DNA from: JANMZO01 sp963763135
GTDB taxonomy: Bacteria; Actinomycetota; Acidimicrobiia; Acidimicrobiales; JANYDT01
Length of the DNA stretch: 64,000 nt
Assembly (NCBI GenBank): GCA_963763135.1
Contig: CAVXNJ010000004.1
Coordinates: 62,001-126,000, forward strand
Reading direction: 5' to 3'
Both the position numbers and the translations under genes were made by a program. Position 1 is the first letter of the stretch; each line of letters starts with the position of its first letter. A model generated the notes under the pieces. That model had not been told where the DNA came from. It searched no databases and saw only the letters and a program-made list of their open reading frames with translations. Positions 28,949-37,322 of this stretch are shown here, in pieces.

Positions 28949-29049
28949 CATTCCCGAGTTTCATTCCCGAGGTCCTTGACGCACGTGAAATGGTGGGCGA
29001 ATTCCGGGTTCCATTGGCGCCGGGATGATCCACGAACAAAGATCTCGCG

Positions 29050-29733
29050 ATGTTCGCCATCCACGCCTCGCATCGTCGCCTCGCCGCCACCCTCGCCAGT
29101 TTGAGCGATGCCCAGGCGCGTCAGCCAAGTCTCCTGCCGGATTGGACGGTCGGTCATGTCATGGCCCATATCGCGCTCAACGCGGAGGGGTTTGTGAACG
29201 TGGCGAACGACCTGGCGGCCGGCCGCTTCGGCGAGATGTACCCGGGCGGGGTGGCTCGCCGCAACGGAGACATCGAGGCCCTGTCATCGGCGTCGGCCGC
29301 GGAGCTGCGGGATCGCGTGGCTGCCGCCTGTGCGGCCTTTGAAGCGGTCTGGCCGACGCTCACGGAGGAGCAGTTGCAGGGCGAGTTCGGACTCACCAAC
29401 GCCGGGCCGGCCGGAGGCGTGGGCACCGACGTGCCCCTGCGCCGTCTCCGGGAGGTCGAGATTCATCACGCCGATGCCGGGCTGACCACCTTCACGTACG
29501 AAGACTGGTCCGATGCCTATGTGGACCGGGATCTCCCGGGCCAGCTGGCGGGCCTTCCCGAACGACTCGGCTACGCGATCGCCTTCGTCGACGAGACCGG
29601 GGTGACGCATCTGTGCGGAGACGGCGCAATCGAGTTGGAACCGATCGCCACCACCCGACGAGCGCTGCTCGCGTGGCTGTTCAACCGTGCGACGCCTGCA
29701 GAACTACCGACTATCGGCGGCTGGCAGCGCTAG
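29050..29733 (+). CDS. Mycothiol-dependent maleylpyruvate isomerase-like protein
   Basis: The protein has 227 aa. The N-terminal DinB-like/MDMPI domain has the metal-site pattern: DWTVGHVMAHIALNAEG (about 36-52) supplies one histidine and REVEIHHADAG (about 136-146) two more, as in mycothiol-dependent isomerases and S-transferases. The C-terminal part ends with ALLAWLFNR, also usual for the family. It probably conjugates or isomerises a substrate with mycothiol; MshC at 41556 shows that the cell makes this thiol. Its stop overlaps the stop of the convergent DCC gene. Confidence 0.85.
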   Translation: MFAIHASHRRLAATLASLSDAQARQPSLLPDWTVGHVMAHIALNAEGFVNVANDLAAGRFGEMYPGGVARRNGDIEALSSASAAELRDRVAAACAAFEAVWPTLTEEQLQGEFGLTNAGPAGGVGTDVPLRRLREVEIHHADAGLTTFTYEDWSDAYVDRDLPGQLAGLPERLGYAIAFVDETGVTHLCGDGAIELEPIATTRRALLAWLFNRATPAELPTIGGWQR

Positions 29734-30317
29734 CGTTCCGAAATCACCGGCCACGTCGGAACTTGAATAGGGGAATCGGCTGGCCCGGTTTCCACGGTTC
29801 GGGTCACGTCGCAGTGCTCGCCGTCGCACGTGTGCGGCTTCAGGAGGGCTGAGATGCGGCCTCGCTCGGTCGTCAGCATGTGGAAGAAGTGTCGAGCCAT
29901 CGTGGAGAACGTGTCTCCCGACAACCGATACGACCAGGCCCGAAATTTCCGTGTCGTCCACATTGCCGTGATGAAGGCGGCCGGGCCCACCCAAACCCGG
30001 CCGTCGTCGGCCACCACCACGAGCTCCTCGCCGAGCCAGGGGACGTCGGCGAAACGCTGCATGCCCCGAGCGGCGCCCGCCGGTAGAAAGTCGAGCGGAA
30101 CATATGTGCGCTGACCTTCGAGCCAACGGCGAGCGTGACGGCAGAGTTCACACGTCTCGTCGTAAACCACGGTGATCCGGGTCGGTACAACGACGTGGAT
30201 CAACAGGTCGGGGTTCTGCGCCGGTCGTGATGCCTGCCGGAACGTATCGATGTTGTCGCCGACCGAGCGGGTGTCTGTTGGAACCGGCGATTCGAGTGTG
30301 GCAGGTGCGTACGTCAT
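29730..30317 (-). CDS. DCC (DUF393) thioredoxin-like family protein
   Basis: The protein has 195 aa. The family motif VYDETCELCRHARRW carries Cys56 and Cys59 in a CxxC arrangement, as in DUF393/DCC proteins, which have a thioredoxin-like fold and a suspected redox role. The first 40 residues are non-conserved. ATG lies one base after the stop of the upstream membrane protein gene, so the two form an operon. The C-terminus holds another cysteine pair (TCDGEHC). Confidence 0.8.
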   Translation of the reverse strand: MTYAPATLESPVPTDTRSVGDNIDTFRQASRPAQNPDLLIHVVVPTRITVVYDETCELCRHARRWLEGQRTYVPLDFLPAGAARGMQRFADVPWLGEELVVVADDGRVWVGPAAFITAMWTTRKFRAWSYRLSGDTFSTMARHFFHMLTTERGRISALLKPHTCDGEHCDVTRTVETGPADSPIQVPTWPVISER

Positions 30318-30318
30318 G

Positions 30319-30729
30319 TCAGGCCTGGGCAGGTTTCAGCGAGGCCGGGATGGTCATCGACGGCATGACCGGCGGCGCGAGCTCGCGAAGCTTCTGCGAG
30401 CGGCGGATCTTCCAGAACACGAGCACGTTGACGAAGTGGATTCCAGCCAGGCTGACGAGCAGCACCCCGAGTCGTTGGGCGAGACCTTCGAAGGCGGCCT
30501 GACCGTTGGCCGGGCTCGCCTGCCGCATGAGAAAGAACGCGTAGCCGAGGTTCAACATGAAAAAGCCGACGACGAGCAGCTGATTGATCGACTTCGCCAG
30601 CGTGGGCCGGTCGGGAAAGACATCTTCGAGAAACACGTGCCCGTGACGTGACAGCGTGCGGGCGAGCCCCACGGTGAGCAGGGTGGCTACGGCGCTGTAG
30701 ACGGCGTAGCTGAGAAGGATCGGTGACAT
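30319..30729 (-). CDS. Small membrane protein (136 aa), operon partner of the DCC protein
   Basis: ATG 30729 is chosen because AAAGG lies 6 nt upstream; the long open frame beyond it is non-coding. Three hydrophobic stretches are visible (about residues 4-21, 47-65 and 83-103). No named family is recognised with certainty. It is coupled to the DCC (CxxC) gene and divergent from a secreted ankyrin protein, with two palindromes in the shared control region. A membrane redox or transport function with the DCC partner is only an inference. Confidence 0.7.
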   Translation of the reverse strand: MSPILLSYAVYSAVATLLTVGLARTLSRHGHVFLEDVFPDRPTLAKSINQLLVVGFFMLNLGYAFFLMRQASPANGQAAFEGLAQRLGVLLVSLAGIHFVNVLVFWKIRRSQKLRELAPPVMPSMTIPASLKPAQA

Positions 30730-30771
30730 GGTTGCCTTTCGTCTGCGGAATGTTTGATTGAGCAATCGCAC

Positions 30772-30785
30772 TGAGCAAATGCTCA
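30772..30785. promoter_or_regulatory. Palindrome 1 in divergent control region
   Basis: TGAGCA-AA-TGCTCA is a perfect 6-bp inverted repeat. It sits between the small membrane protein gene (-) and the ankyrin gene (+), with a half-site-like TTGAGCAATC just before it (about 30759). Confidence 0.5.
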
Positions 30786-30803
30786 AACATAAGATAGAGA
30801 AGT

Positions 30804-30819
30804 TTGAGCGATCGGTCAA
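30804..30819. promoter_or_regulatory. Palindrome 2 in divergent control region
   Basis: TTGAGCGATCGGTCAA matches its reverse complement at 14 of 16 positions and shares the TTGAGC half-site with palindrome 1. Two spaced operators for one dimeric regulator (TetR or MarR size) controlling both divergent genes are likely. Confidence 0.5.
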
Positions 30820-30853
30820 TACTTTGTTTTTCGATCCGCCTAGGCTGATCCTC

Positions 30854-31582
30854 ATGAGGTCATCGAGGGGTCGTAGGCGGATGGGTGGTGCGGCGCTCCT
30901 GGCCGCCGCCCTTATTGGCGTTGTTGCGTCGATGGCACCGGGCGGACCGGTCCAAGCGCAGGTCGCCCCCACGAAGGCGGAGCGGTCGGCGTACCGGGGA
31001 TTGCACGCGGCTGCGGCCAAGGGTGACGTTGCGACCATCCGTCGACTACTCGCTCGCCGCAGCAATCCCAACGCCGTCGACGCCTACGGTCGCACTCCCG
31101 CCCACGTTGCCGCCTTCTTCAAACGACGCACCGCACTCGCCGAACTGCTCAAAGGCGGCACTGATCCGAACGCTCTGGAGCGCGACAAGTACGACGTGGT
31201 CACCATCGCCGCGGTGGCCAACGATCCCGAGACGATCAAGGTGGCGTTGAAATACGGCGCTCGGCCCGACAACATCACGAGCATCTACGTCGGAAATGCG
31301 CTGATCGCAGCGTCACACCTGGGAAACGTCGAAGCCGTCCGGGTGCTCATTTCAGCGGGTGCCGAGTTGGACCACGTCAACAACCTCCACTGGACGGCTC
31401 TCATCGAGGCAATTGTGCTGGGCGACGGCGGGGTTCGGCACACTGAGGTGGTGCGGATGCTGGTCGCGGCCGGCGCCGACATGACGCTGACAGACCGAAG
31501 TGGCGAAACCCCGCTTGGGTTGGCGGAGGGGCGTGGCTACACGTCGATCGTCAACATCCTGCGAGCGGCTGGAGCCCGCTGA
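30854..31582 (+). CDS. Secreted ankyrin-repeat protein
   Basis: The protein has 242 aa from ATG 30854, with Arg-rich MRSSRGRRRMG followed by a hydrophobic core and an AQA-type cleavage region near residue 36, so export is likely. Five to six ankyrin repeats follow (for example GLHAAAAKGDVATIRRLLAR, GRTPAHVAAFFKR, GETPLGLAEGRG). Exported bacterial ankyrin proteins often protect against oxidants or bind partners in the envelope. It shares a palindrome-bearing promoter region with a membrane/DCC operon, hinting at joint redox-related regulation (inference). Confidence 0.85.
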   Translation: MRSSRGRRRMGGAALLAAALIGVVASMAPGGPVQAQVAPTKAERSAYRGLHAAAAKGDVATIRRLLARRSNPNAVDAYGRTPAHVAAFFKRRTALAELLKGGTDPNALERDKYDVVTIAAVANDPETIKVALKYGARPDNITSIYVGNALIAASHLGNVEAVRVLISAGAELDHVNNLHWTALIEAIVLGDGGVRHTEVVRMLVAAGADMTLTDRSGETPLGLAEGRGYTSIVNILRAAGAR

Positions 31583-31700
31583 TCCGGCTGAGCCGACTCA
31601 CGTTGCAGGCTCGCTTTCACCGGAGAGCGCGGCTCGCCGGGACCGCCGGAGGAATCGTTCGCGCTCATACCGTCTCGTTGTCTGCCGGCATGGTGGCGCT

Positions 31701-32477
31701 CTATCCTTCGGTGCATTCGATGCGGTTGCCGAAGGGATCCTCGGTGTAGAACCGACGCACGCCGGGGTTGTTGGCGTCCCAGCTGACCTGGCATCCGACA
31801 TCGGCGAGGCGGGCCGCGGTGCCGTCGAGATCGAGGAAGCGAAGGGCGGGATGGGCTTTCTTGGCGGGGGCAAACGGTTCTTCGACGCCGACATCGATCC
31901 GCACCTGACCGTGCGCGAACCAGGCGCCCCCGCGGGCAGCGAGCACCGGTGGTTTGGGGATCTCAGGTAGGTTGAGAATCGTTTCGTAGAATCTCCTGGC
32001 GTCGGCTTCCCGACCGGCCGGCATGGCGACCTGAATGTGGTCGAGCGCCACGGGTGCATTGAGGCGCGACATGGCGAGCTGCGCCAGTGGCACGAGCTTG
32101 TGCTGGGCAAGTTCGTTGATCGGAATCCATCTGGCTTCGTCGGTGGTTCCGCCCGGGGCCTCGCGGCGAAGGTCGCCCCCGACGATGCGTGCCGAATGCA
32201 CGAATCGCACGGCCTGCCAGGCGTGATCGCCGTATTCACCGGCGATGTACGAACGGGTGTCGGTGAACAGCAATGGCCCGACTTCGACCAGGTAGCCGGT
32301 CTCTTCTTCGACCTCGCGTCGCGCCGCATCGACCGGGTTCTCGCCGAACTCCATGCCCCCGCCGGGCAGGGTCCACGAGCCCGGGACCATTGTGCGTTCG
32401 TTAAGAAGGGAAAGCAGAACCGCGCCACCTCGTACGAGTACTACGTACGAGGCGACGCGGATCCGGTACTGCGTCAT
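31701..32477 (-). CDS. Nudix hydrolase-VOC (glyoxalase-like) fusion protein
   Basis: The protein has 258 aa from ATG 32477, 11 bp after the aconitase stop. Residues 1-135 form a Nudix domain with a full Nudix box at 39-61 (ends REVEEETG). Residues about 145-258 form a VOC-fold domain (LDHIQVAMPAG, ending FYTEDPFGNRIEC) like glyoxalase/dioxygenase relatives. The fusion is the notable point; each half is standard. The Nudix part likely hydrolyses a nucleoside diphosphate-linked compound, and the VOC part may bind or transform the same ligand. It could be co-transcribed with aconitase. Confidence 0.85.
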   Translation of the reverse strand: MTQYRIRVASYVVLVRGGAVLLSLLNERTMVPGSWTLPGGGMEFGENPVDAARREVEEETGYLVEVGPLLFTDTRSYIAGEYGDHAWQAVRFVHSARIVGGDLRREAPGGTTDEARWIPINELAQHKLVPLAQLAMSRLNAPVALDHIQVAMPAGREADARRFYETILNLPEIPKPPVLAARGGAWFAHGQVRIDVGVEEPFAPAKKAHPALRFLDLDGTAARLADVGCQVSWDANNPGVRRFYTEDPFGNRIECTEG

Positions 32478-32488
32478 GCTATGAGTAC

Positions 32489-34765
32489 TTACTTCTTCTG
32501 CGCAGCGCGGATGAGGTTGAGTGCGCCGCCCGCCTTGAACCACTCGATGTGCTCGGGGCTCATGGTGTGGAGGCAGGAGATGGTGTCGACCGATCCGTCG
32601 GGCTGGTGCAGCTCAACGGTGACGGGCTTGTCGGGGGTGATGTCGGCCAGGCCGACGACCGATACCCGGGTATCCTTGCCGATCTTCTCCCAGTCGGCCG
32701 GATTGGCGAACGTGAGCGGAAGCACACCCTGCTTCTTCAGGTTGGTCTCGTGGATGCGGGCGAAGCTGCGGCAGATGATCGCTGCGGCGCCGCGGTAACG
32801 GGGTTCCATGGCGGCGTGCTCACGGGAGCTGCCTTCGCCGTAGTTCTGGTCACCGATGGCGACCCAGGGCTGGTGCTTCTGGCTCCAGGACTTGGCGGTG
32901 TCGGGGATCATCATCTCGGACTGCGTGAGCGTGTCCCAGGCCATTCCCGGCGTTGTCGTGAACGCGTTGTTCACACCGATAAACAGGTTGCCTGAGATGT
33001 TCTCGAGGTGGCCGCGGTACTTGAGCCACGAACCGGCCATCGAGATGTGGTCGGTGGTGCACTTGCCCTTGGCCTTCATCAGCACGGGCAGCTTGTCGAA
33101 GTCCTTGCCATCCCAGACCGGGAACGGCTCGAGCAGCTGCAGGCGGTCTGACGTGGGGGAGACCACCACGTTCACGCCGGTTCCATCAGCGGGCGGTGCT
33201 TCGAACATCGTGTCGCCTGACGCAAAACCCTTGGCCGGAAGCTTGTCGCCGTAGGGATCGGCCAGCTTCACGGCGGTGCCATCGGGGGCGGTGAGGGTGT
33301 CGGTGAGCGGGTTGAAGTCGAGGGTGCCGGCGAGGGCGTACGCGATGACGGTCTCGGGTGACGCGACGAACGCGTTGGTCGAGCCGTAACCGTCGTTGCG
33401 CTTCGGGAAGTTGCGGTTGTACGAGTTGATGATGGAGTTCGGCGTGCCGTCTTCCATGTCGTCGCGCTTCCACTGACCGATGCACGGGCCGCACGCGTTG
33501 GCGAGAACTACGGCGCCAATCGCCTCGAGGTCGGCGAGAAGACCGTCGCGCTCGATCGTGGCGCGGGTGCGCTCCGAACCGGGAGTGACCATCAGCGGAG
33601 TCTTCACCTTGAGGCCGGCGGCTGCGGCCTGACGGGCGATCGACGCGGTGCGCTGGATGTCTTCGTACGACGAGTTCGTGCACGAGCCAATAAGCGCGCT
33701 TGACAATTCGAGCGGCCATCCGGCGGCCTTCGCGTTCGCGGCGATCTTCGACACGGGGTGGGCCAGGTCGGGGGTCATCGGACCGTTGATGTGCGGCTCG
33801 AGGGTGTCGAGGTCGATCTCGATCACGCGGTCGAAGTAGTTGCCCGGCGTGGCGACCACGTCGTCGTCGCAGCGCAGAAGTTCTGCGTGCTTATCAGCGA
33901 GGTCGGCCACATCGGAACGGCCCGTGGCCTTCAGGTAGAGGGCGGTCTCGTGGTCATAGCCGAACAGTGAGGTGGTGGCGCCGATTTCGGCCCCCATGTT
34001 GCAGATGGTGGCCCGGCCGGTGGCCGAGATGCCGGCGACGCCGGGACCGAAGTACTCAACGATTGCGCCGGTGCCACCTTCGACGGTCAGCACGTCGGCG
34101 ACCTTCAAGATGATGTCTTTCGCTGCGGTCCAGCCGCTCATGGTGCCGGTGAGCTTCACGCCAATGAGCTTCGGGTAGCGCACGCCAAAGGGCAGGCCGA
34201 CCATCACGTCGACGGCGTCAGCACCGCCGACACCGATCGCGATCATGCCGAGGCCACCAGCGTTGGGGGTGTGCGAGTCGGTGCCGATCATCATGCCGCC
34301 GGGGAAGGCGTACTGCTCGAGCACGACCTGATGGATGATGCCCGAGCCCGGCTTCCAGAACCCGATGCCGTACTTCGCCGAAACGGTGCGGAGGAAGTCG
34401 TAGACCTCGCGGTTGGTGTCGTTCGCGACCTCAAGGTCTTTGAGAGCGCCGACGCGGGCCTGGATCAGGTGGTCGCAGTGGACGGTCGACGGCACGGCAA
34501 CCTGGGGAAGCCCGGCGGTCATGAACTGCAGCAGCGCCATCTGGGCGGTCGCATCCTGCATGGCGACCCGGTCCGGGAAGAAGTCGCCGTAGGTCTTGCC
34601 GCGATCGAAGCCGTCGGTTTCTGCGTTCTGCATGTGGCCGAAGAGGATCTTCTCGGCGAGCGTCATGGCCCGGCCCAGGCGGTTGCGCCCGATGTTCACG
34701 TTGGTGCCGAGCTTGGCGTAGACCTTTTCAATCAGGTCAATTGGGGTGTTGGCGGCTACGGCCAT
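32489..34765 (-). CDS. acn: Aconitate hydratase (mitochondrial-type, 758 aa)
   Basis: It converts citrate to isocitrate via cis-aconitate in the TCA cycle with a 4Fe-4S cluster. The cluster cysteines are Cys362 (GSCTNSS), Cys425 and Cys428 (ACGPCIG). The substrate-binding IGTDSHTPNAGG (160-171) and the C-terminal swivel domain (YGEGSSREHAAMEPR) are intact. The length fits the mitochondrial-type family rather than the 900-aa AcnA seen in many actinobacteria. The start has AAGGAG 5 nt upstream. A TATACT -10 box (34803-34808) overlaps the palindrome ATACAAGTAT (34798-34807), next to a divergent GntR regulator gene, which probably represses it. Confidence 0.96.
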   Translation of the reverse strand: MAVAANTPIDLIEKVYAKLGTNVNIGRNRLGRAMTLAEKILFGHMQNAETDGFDRGKTYGDFFPDRVAMQDATAQMALLQFMTAGLPQVAVPSTVHCDHLIQARVGALKDLEVANDTNREVYDFLRTVSAKYGIGFWKPGSGIIHQVVLEQYAFPGGMMIGTDSHTPNAGGLGMIAIGVGGADAVDVMVGLPFGVRYPKLIGVKLTGTMSGWTAAKDIILKVADVLTVEGGTGAIVEYFGPGVAGISATGRATICNMGAEIGATTSLFGYDHETALYLKATGRSDVADLADKHAELLRCDDDVVATPGNYFDRVIEIDLDTLEPHINGPMTPDLAHPVSKIAANAKAAGWPLELSSALIGSCTNSSYEDIQRTASIARQAAAAGLKVKTPLMVTPGSERTRATIERDGLLADLEAIGAVVLANACGPCIGQWKRDDMEDGTPNSIINSYNRNFPKRNDGYGSTNAFVASPETVIAYALAGTLDFNPLTDTLTAPDGTAVKLADPYGDKLPAKGFASGDTMFEAPPADGTGVNVVVSPTSDRLQLLEPFPVWDGKDFDKLPVLMKAKGKCTTDHISMAGSWLKYRGHLENISGNLFIGVNNAFTTTPGMAWDTLTQSEMMIPDTAKSWSQKHQPWVAIGDQNYGEGSSREHAAMEPRYRGAAAIICRSFARIHETNLKKQGVLPLTFANPADWEKIGKDTRVSVVGLADITPDKPVTVELHQPDGSVDTISCLHTMSPEHIEWFKAGGALNLIRAAQKK

Positions 34766-34797
34766 GGAAACTCCTTAGCGAGTGTTTTTCTGAATTG

Positions 34798-34807
34798 ATA
34801 CAAGTAT
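34798..34807. promoter_or_regulatory. GntR-type operator candidate on the aconitase promoter
   Basis: ATACAAGTAT, a 4-2-4 palindrome, coincides with the minus-strand -10 box TATACT (34803-34808). GntR/HutC repressors bind short palindromes of this sort, and a HutC-type GntR gene starts at 34940. A further hairpin, GGTGTG(N7)CACACC at 34890-34908, precedes that regulator gene. Confidence 0.5.
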
Positions 34808-34939
34808 AAGACATGTTGGCCGGGTCTGGGAAGCCCGGCTGAAGAAACCGATACGAAACCCAACAAGTCTGGGCCCGGTTTGAAGGATAGGTGTGGATAG
34901 TTCACACCTACTCTGCAAACCGGCGATGATTGGGAGTGC

Positions 34940-35683
34940 ATGGCACGTTCACAGGCGGGATATCGCTACCAGGAGATTGCCGAGTCGCTGCGCTTGCGTA
35001 TTGCCGCGGGCGACTTTCCGGCCGGGCGGCTGCTCCCGAGTGAATCGGAGCTCTCGCAGGAGCACGACGCGTCACGGGTGACCGTTCGCAAGGCGCTCGA
35101 TGCGCTGCGGGAACAGGGTCTCATCGATTCCCGGCAGGGCTTCGGCTGGTTCGTGGCCGCAGATCCGCTTCGCCAGACGCTCGCCCGGCTCGGCACGCTC
35201 GAAGCGCAGTTGGAAGAGAGCGGCGTGAAGCCGGAGCGGAAGATCATCGAGTTCGGGTTCGTCCGGGCCCCCAAGGTGGTTTTCGACAAACTGCACTCGC
35301 GCACCGTTCTCCAGGTTCGTCGGCTCAACCTGGCCGACGGAGCACCCTTCGCCCGAGTCACCGTTTGGGTGCCCGATGACTTGGCCGGCGAGCTTTCCCG
35401 CACCGCGGTCGAGCGGTCGTCGTTCTACGAGAACCTTCCGGTCGCGGTCGGAAGCGCGATCCAAACCATCGGCGCCGCAGCAGCCACTGAAGACGACGCT
35501 GCACTGCTCGAGGTACCGGTCGGCTCACCGGTGTTGCGTTGCACACGGCTGACCCACGACACCGACGGCCGCGCGGTGCTGTTCAGCGAGTTCGTGTTTC
35601 CCGCGCACCGCACCGAGTTCGTCGTCGACCTTCCGCACGTCGAACCCTCGATGGCCCCGACTGGTCTGCGCCTCGTCGACTGA
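34940..35683 (+). CDS. GntR family regulator (HutC/UTRA type)
   Basis: The protein has 247 aa. An N-terminal winged helix-turn-helix (LPSESELSQEHDASRVTVRK, about 34-53) is followed by a UTRA ligand-binding domain (VLQVRRLNLADGAPFA, then VLFSEFVFPAHRTEF). ATG 34940 has GGGAG close upstream. It is divergent from acn across 174 bp holding a GntR-like palindrome on the acn -10 box. In corynebacteria and mycobacteria a TetR protein adjoins aconitase; a GntR in this position is different. The ligand is unknown; a TCA intermediate or amino acid is plausible. Confidence 0.9.
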   Translation: MARSQAGYRYQEIAESLRLRIAAGDFPAGRLLPSESELSQEHDASRVTVRKALDALREQGLIDSRQGFGWFVAADPLRQTLARLGTLEAQLEESGVKPERKIIEFGFVRAPKVVFDKLHSRTVLQVRRLNLADGAPFARVTVWVPDDLAGELSRTAVERSSFYENLPVAVGSAIQTIGAAAATEDDAALLEVPVGSPVLRCTRLTHDTDGRAVLFSEFVFPAHRTEFVVDLPHVEPSMAPTGLRLVD

Positions 35684-35712
35684 CACCGGGCCGGAGGGCC
35701 ATGGGGCTCCGG

Positions 35713-35718
35713 TAGTGT
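35713..35718 (+). promoter_or_regulatory. Leaderless -10 box of ilvA
   Basis: TAGTGT lies 7 nt before GTG 35726, the same hexamer as in the small-RNA promoter at 28862. No Shine-Dalgarno sequence is present. Confidence 0.5.
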
Positions 35719-35725
35719 CGAGTGG

Positions 35726-37236
35726 GTGAACCTTGAGTACCTCACCCGGATCCTTACGAGTCGGGTCTACGACGTGGCGGTGCGCACCGACCTGCAGAAG
35801 GCACCGTTGCTGAGCGGACGGCTCGGCAACCACGTGTGGTTCAAGCGGGAGGATCAGCAGCCGATCTATTCGTTCAAGTTGCGTGGGGCCTACAACAAGA
35901 TCGCCTCGTTGTCCGGCCCGGAGCGCGTCGCCGGGGTTATCACGGCATCGGCCGGAAACCATGCGCAAGGTGTGGCGTACTCGGCGCAGCATCTCGGTAT
36001 CCGGGCCACGATCGTGATGCCGGTCACGACCCCGAAAATCAAAGTCAACGCATGCCTGGCCCGCGGCGCGGAAGTCGTGCTGTTCGGCGACAGCTACTCC
36101 GACGCCGAAGCGCACGCCCGCGAGTTGGAAGCCAAAACCGGCGCGACGTTCGTTCATCCGTACGACGATCCGCTCGTGATCGCCGGGCAGGGAACGATCG
36201 GCCTGGAGCTGTCGACGCAGCTACCGATGCACGATTACACGGTGTTCGCACCGATCGGTGGAGGTGGCCTCATCGCCGGGATCGCGGTCTATCTCAAGAG
36301 CATCAACCCGAACATCCGCATCATCGGCGTGGAGCCCGACGACGCCGATGCCATGAGCCAGTCGCTCCGAAAAGGCGAGCGGGTCCGCCTGGATTCAGTC
36401 GGGCTTTTCGTCGACGGCGTCGCCGTGAAACAAGTAGGGGTACATACGTTTGATCTAGTCAAGCAGTACGTCGACGAAGTGATCACGGTGTCGACCGACG
36501 AAGTGTGTGCCGCGATCAAGGACGTGTTCGAAGACACCCGGGCGATTCAGGAACCTGCCGGTGCGTTGGCCGTCGCCGGGTTGAAACGGTATGCGCGCGA
36601 ACGGAAATTGTCGGGCGAAACGCTTGTGGCGCTCACATGCGGAGCCAACGTCAACTTCGACCGCCTGCGTCATGTGGCCGAGCGGGTGAACTATTCGGAG
36701 CGGACCGAAGCGTTGTTGGCCGTCACGATCCCCGAACGACCGGGGGCGTTCAAAGATCTCATCCGGGTAGTCGGATCCCGCAGCGTCAGCGAGTTCAACT
36801 ACCGATACGCCCCTTCGACCGAAGCGCACGTGCTCGTGGGTGTCCAGCTGGCCGCAGCTGCCGACCGCGATCCGTTCATAGCCGAGCTGGCCGCGGCCGG
36901 GTACGCCGTCACGGATCTGAGCCACAACGAGGTGGCACTCGTGCACATCCGGCACCTCGTCGGAGGCCGGGCACCTGAGGCCCGCGATGAGCGTCTCTAC
37001 CGCTTCGACTTTCCGGAACGGCCCGGAGCGCTACTCGGCTTCCTCGACGCACTCGACCGCGTTGGAACATCTCGCTGTTCCACTACCGCAATCACGGCAG
37101 CGCCGACGGTCGGGTCTTGGCCGGCGTGCAGGTCCCCGACGATGAACTCGTACGATTCCAGGCCTCGCTCGACAACCTCGGGTATCCCTATGTCGACGAA
37201 GGCGCCAACTCGGCGTACCAACTGTTTCTCAGCTGA
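35726..37236 (+). CDS. ilvA: Threonine ammonia-lyase (one frameshift in the ACT domain)
   Basis: It deaminates threonine to 2-oxobutanoate, the first step to isoleucine. SFKLRGAYNK holds the PLP lysine (Lys51); TASAGNHAQG and GGGGLIAG complete the PLP site. Two ACT-like regulatory segments follow. Near 37056-37063 the frame breaks: after FLDALDR the plus-1 frame carries on with WNISLFHYRNHG, exactly the family C-terminus, to TGA 37234-37236. One base appears to be missing. Read this way the protein has 503 aa, the normal length for biosynthetic enzymes. In the uncorrected frame it would end in unrelated sequence at 37378. An assembly error is likely for such a core gene. Confidence 0.92.
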
Positions 37237-37256
37237 CGGCCGAGCCAGCCCCAGCC

Positions 37257-37303
37257 GAGTGTGTGCGCTGGCTTCGACCTGGTCGAAGAAAACGCACACA
37301 CTC
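37257..37303. terminator. Two-tier hairpin between convergent genes
   Basis: Outer 11-bp arms GAGTGTGTGCG and CGCACACACTC enclose an inner 7-bp stem CTTCGAC/GTCGAAG with a CTG loop, separated by a CTGG/AAAA internal loop. It stands between ilvA (+) and the toxin-like gene (-), 21 bp after the ilvA stop. A bidirectional terminator is likely. Confidence 0.7.
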
Positions 37304-37322
37304 CGCCCAATCGCACCGTGCG

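Noticed and set aside
28870..28950. tRNA or tmRNA gene
   Set aside because: Two separate hairpins only; no cloverleaf, T-loop consensus or CCA end.
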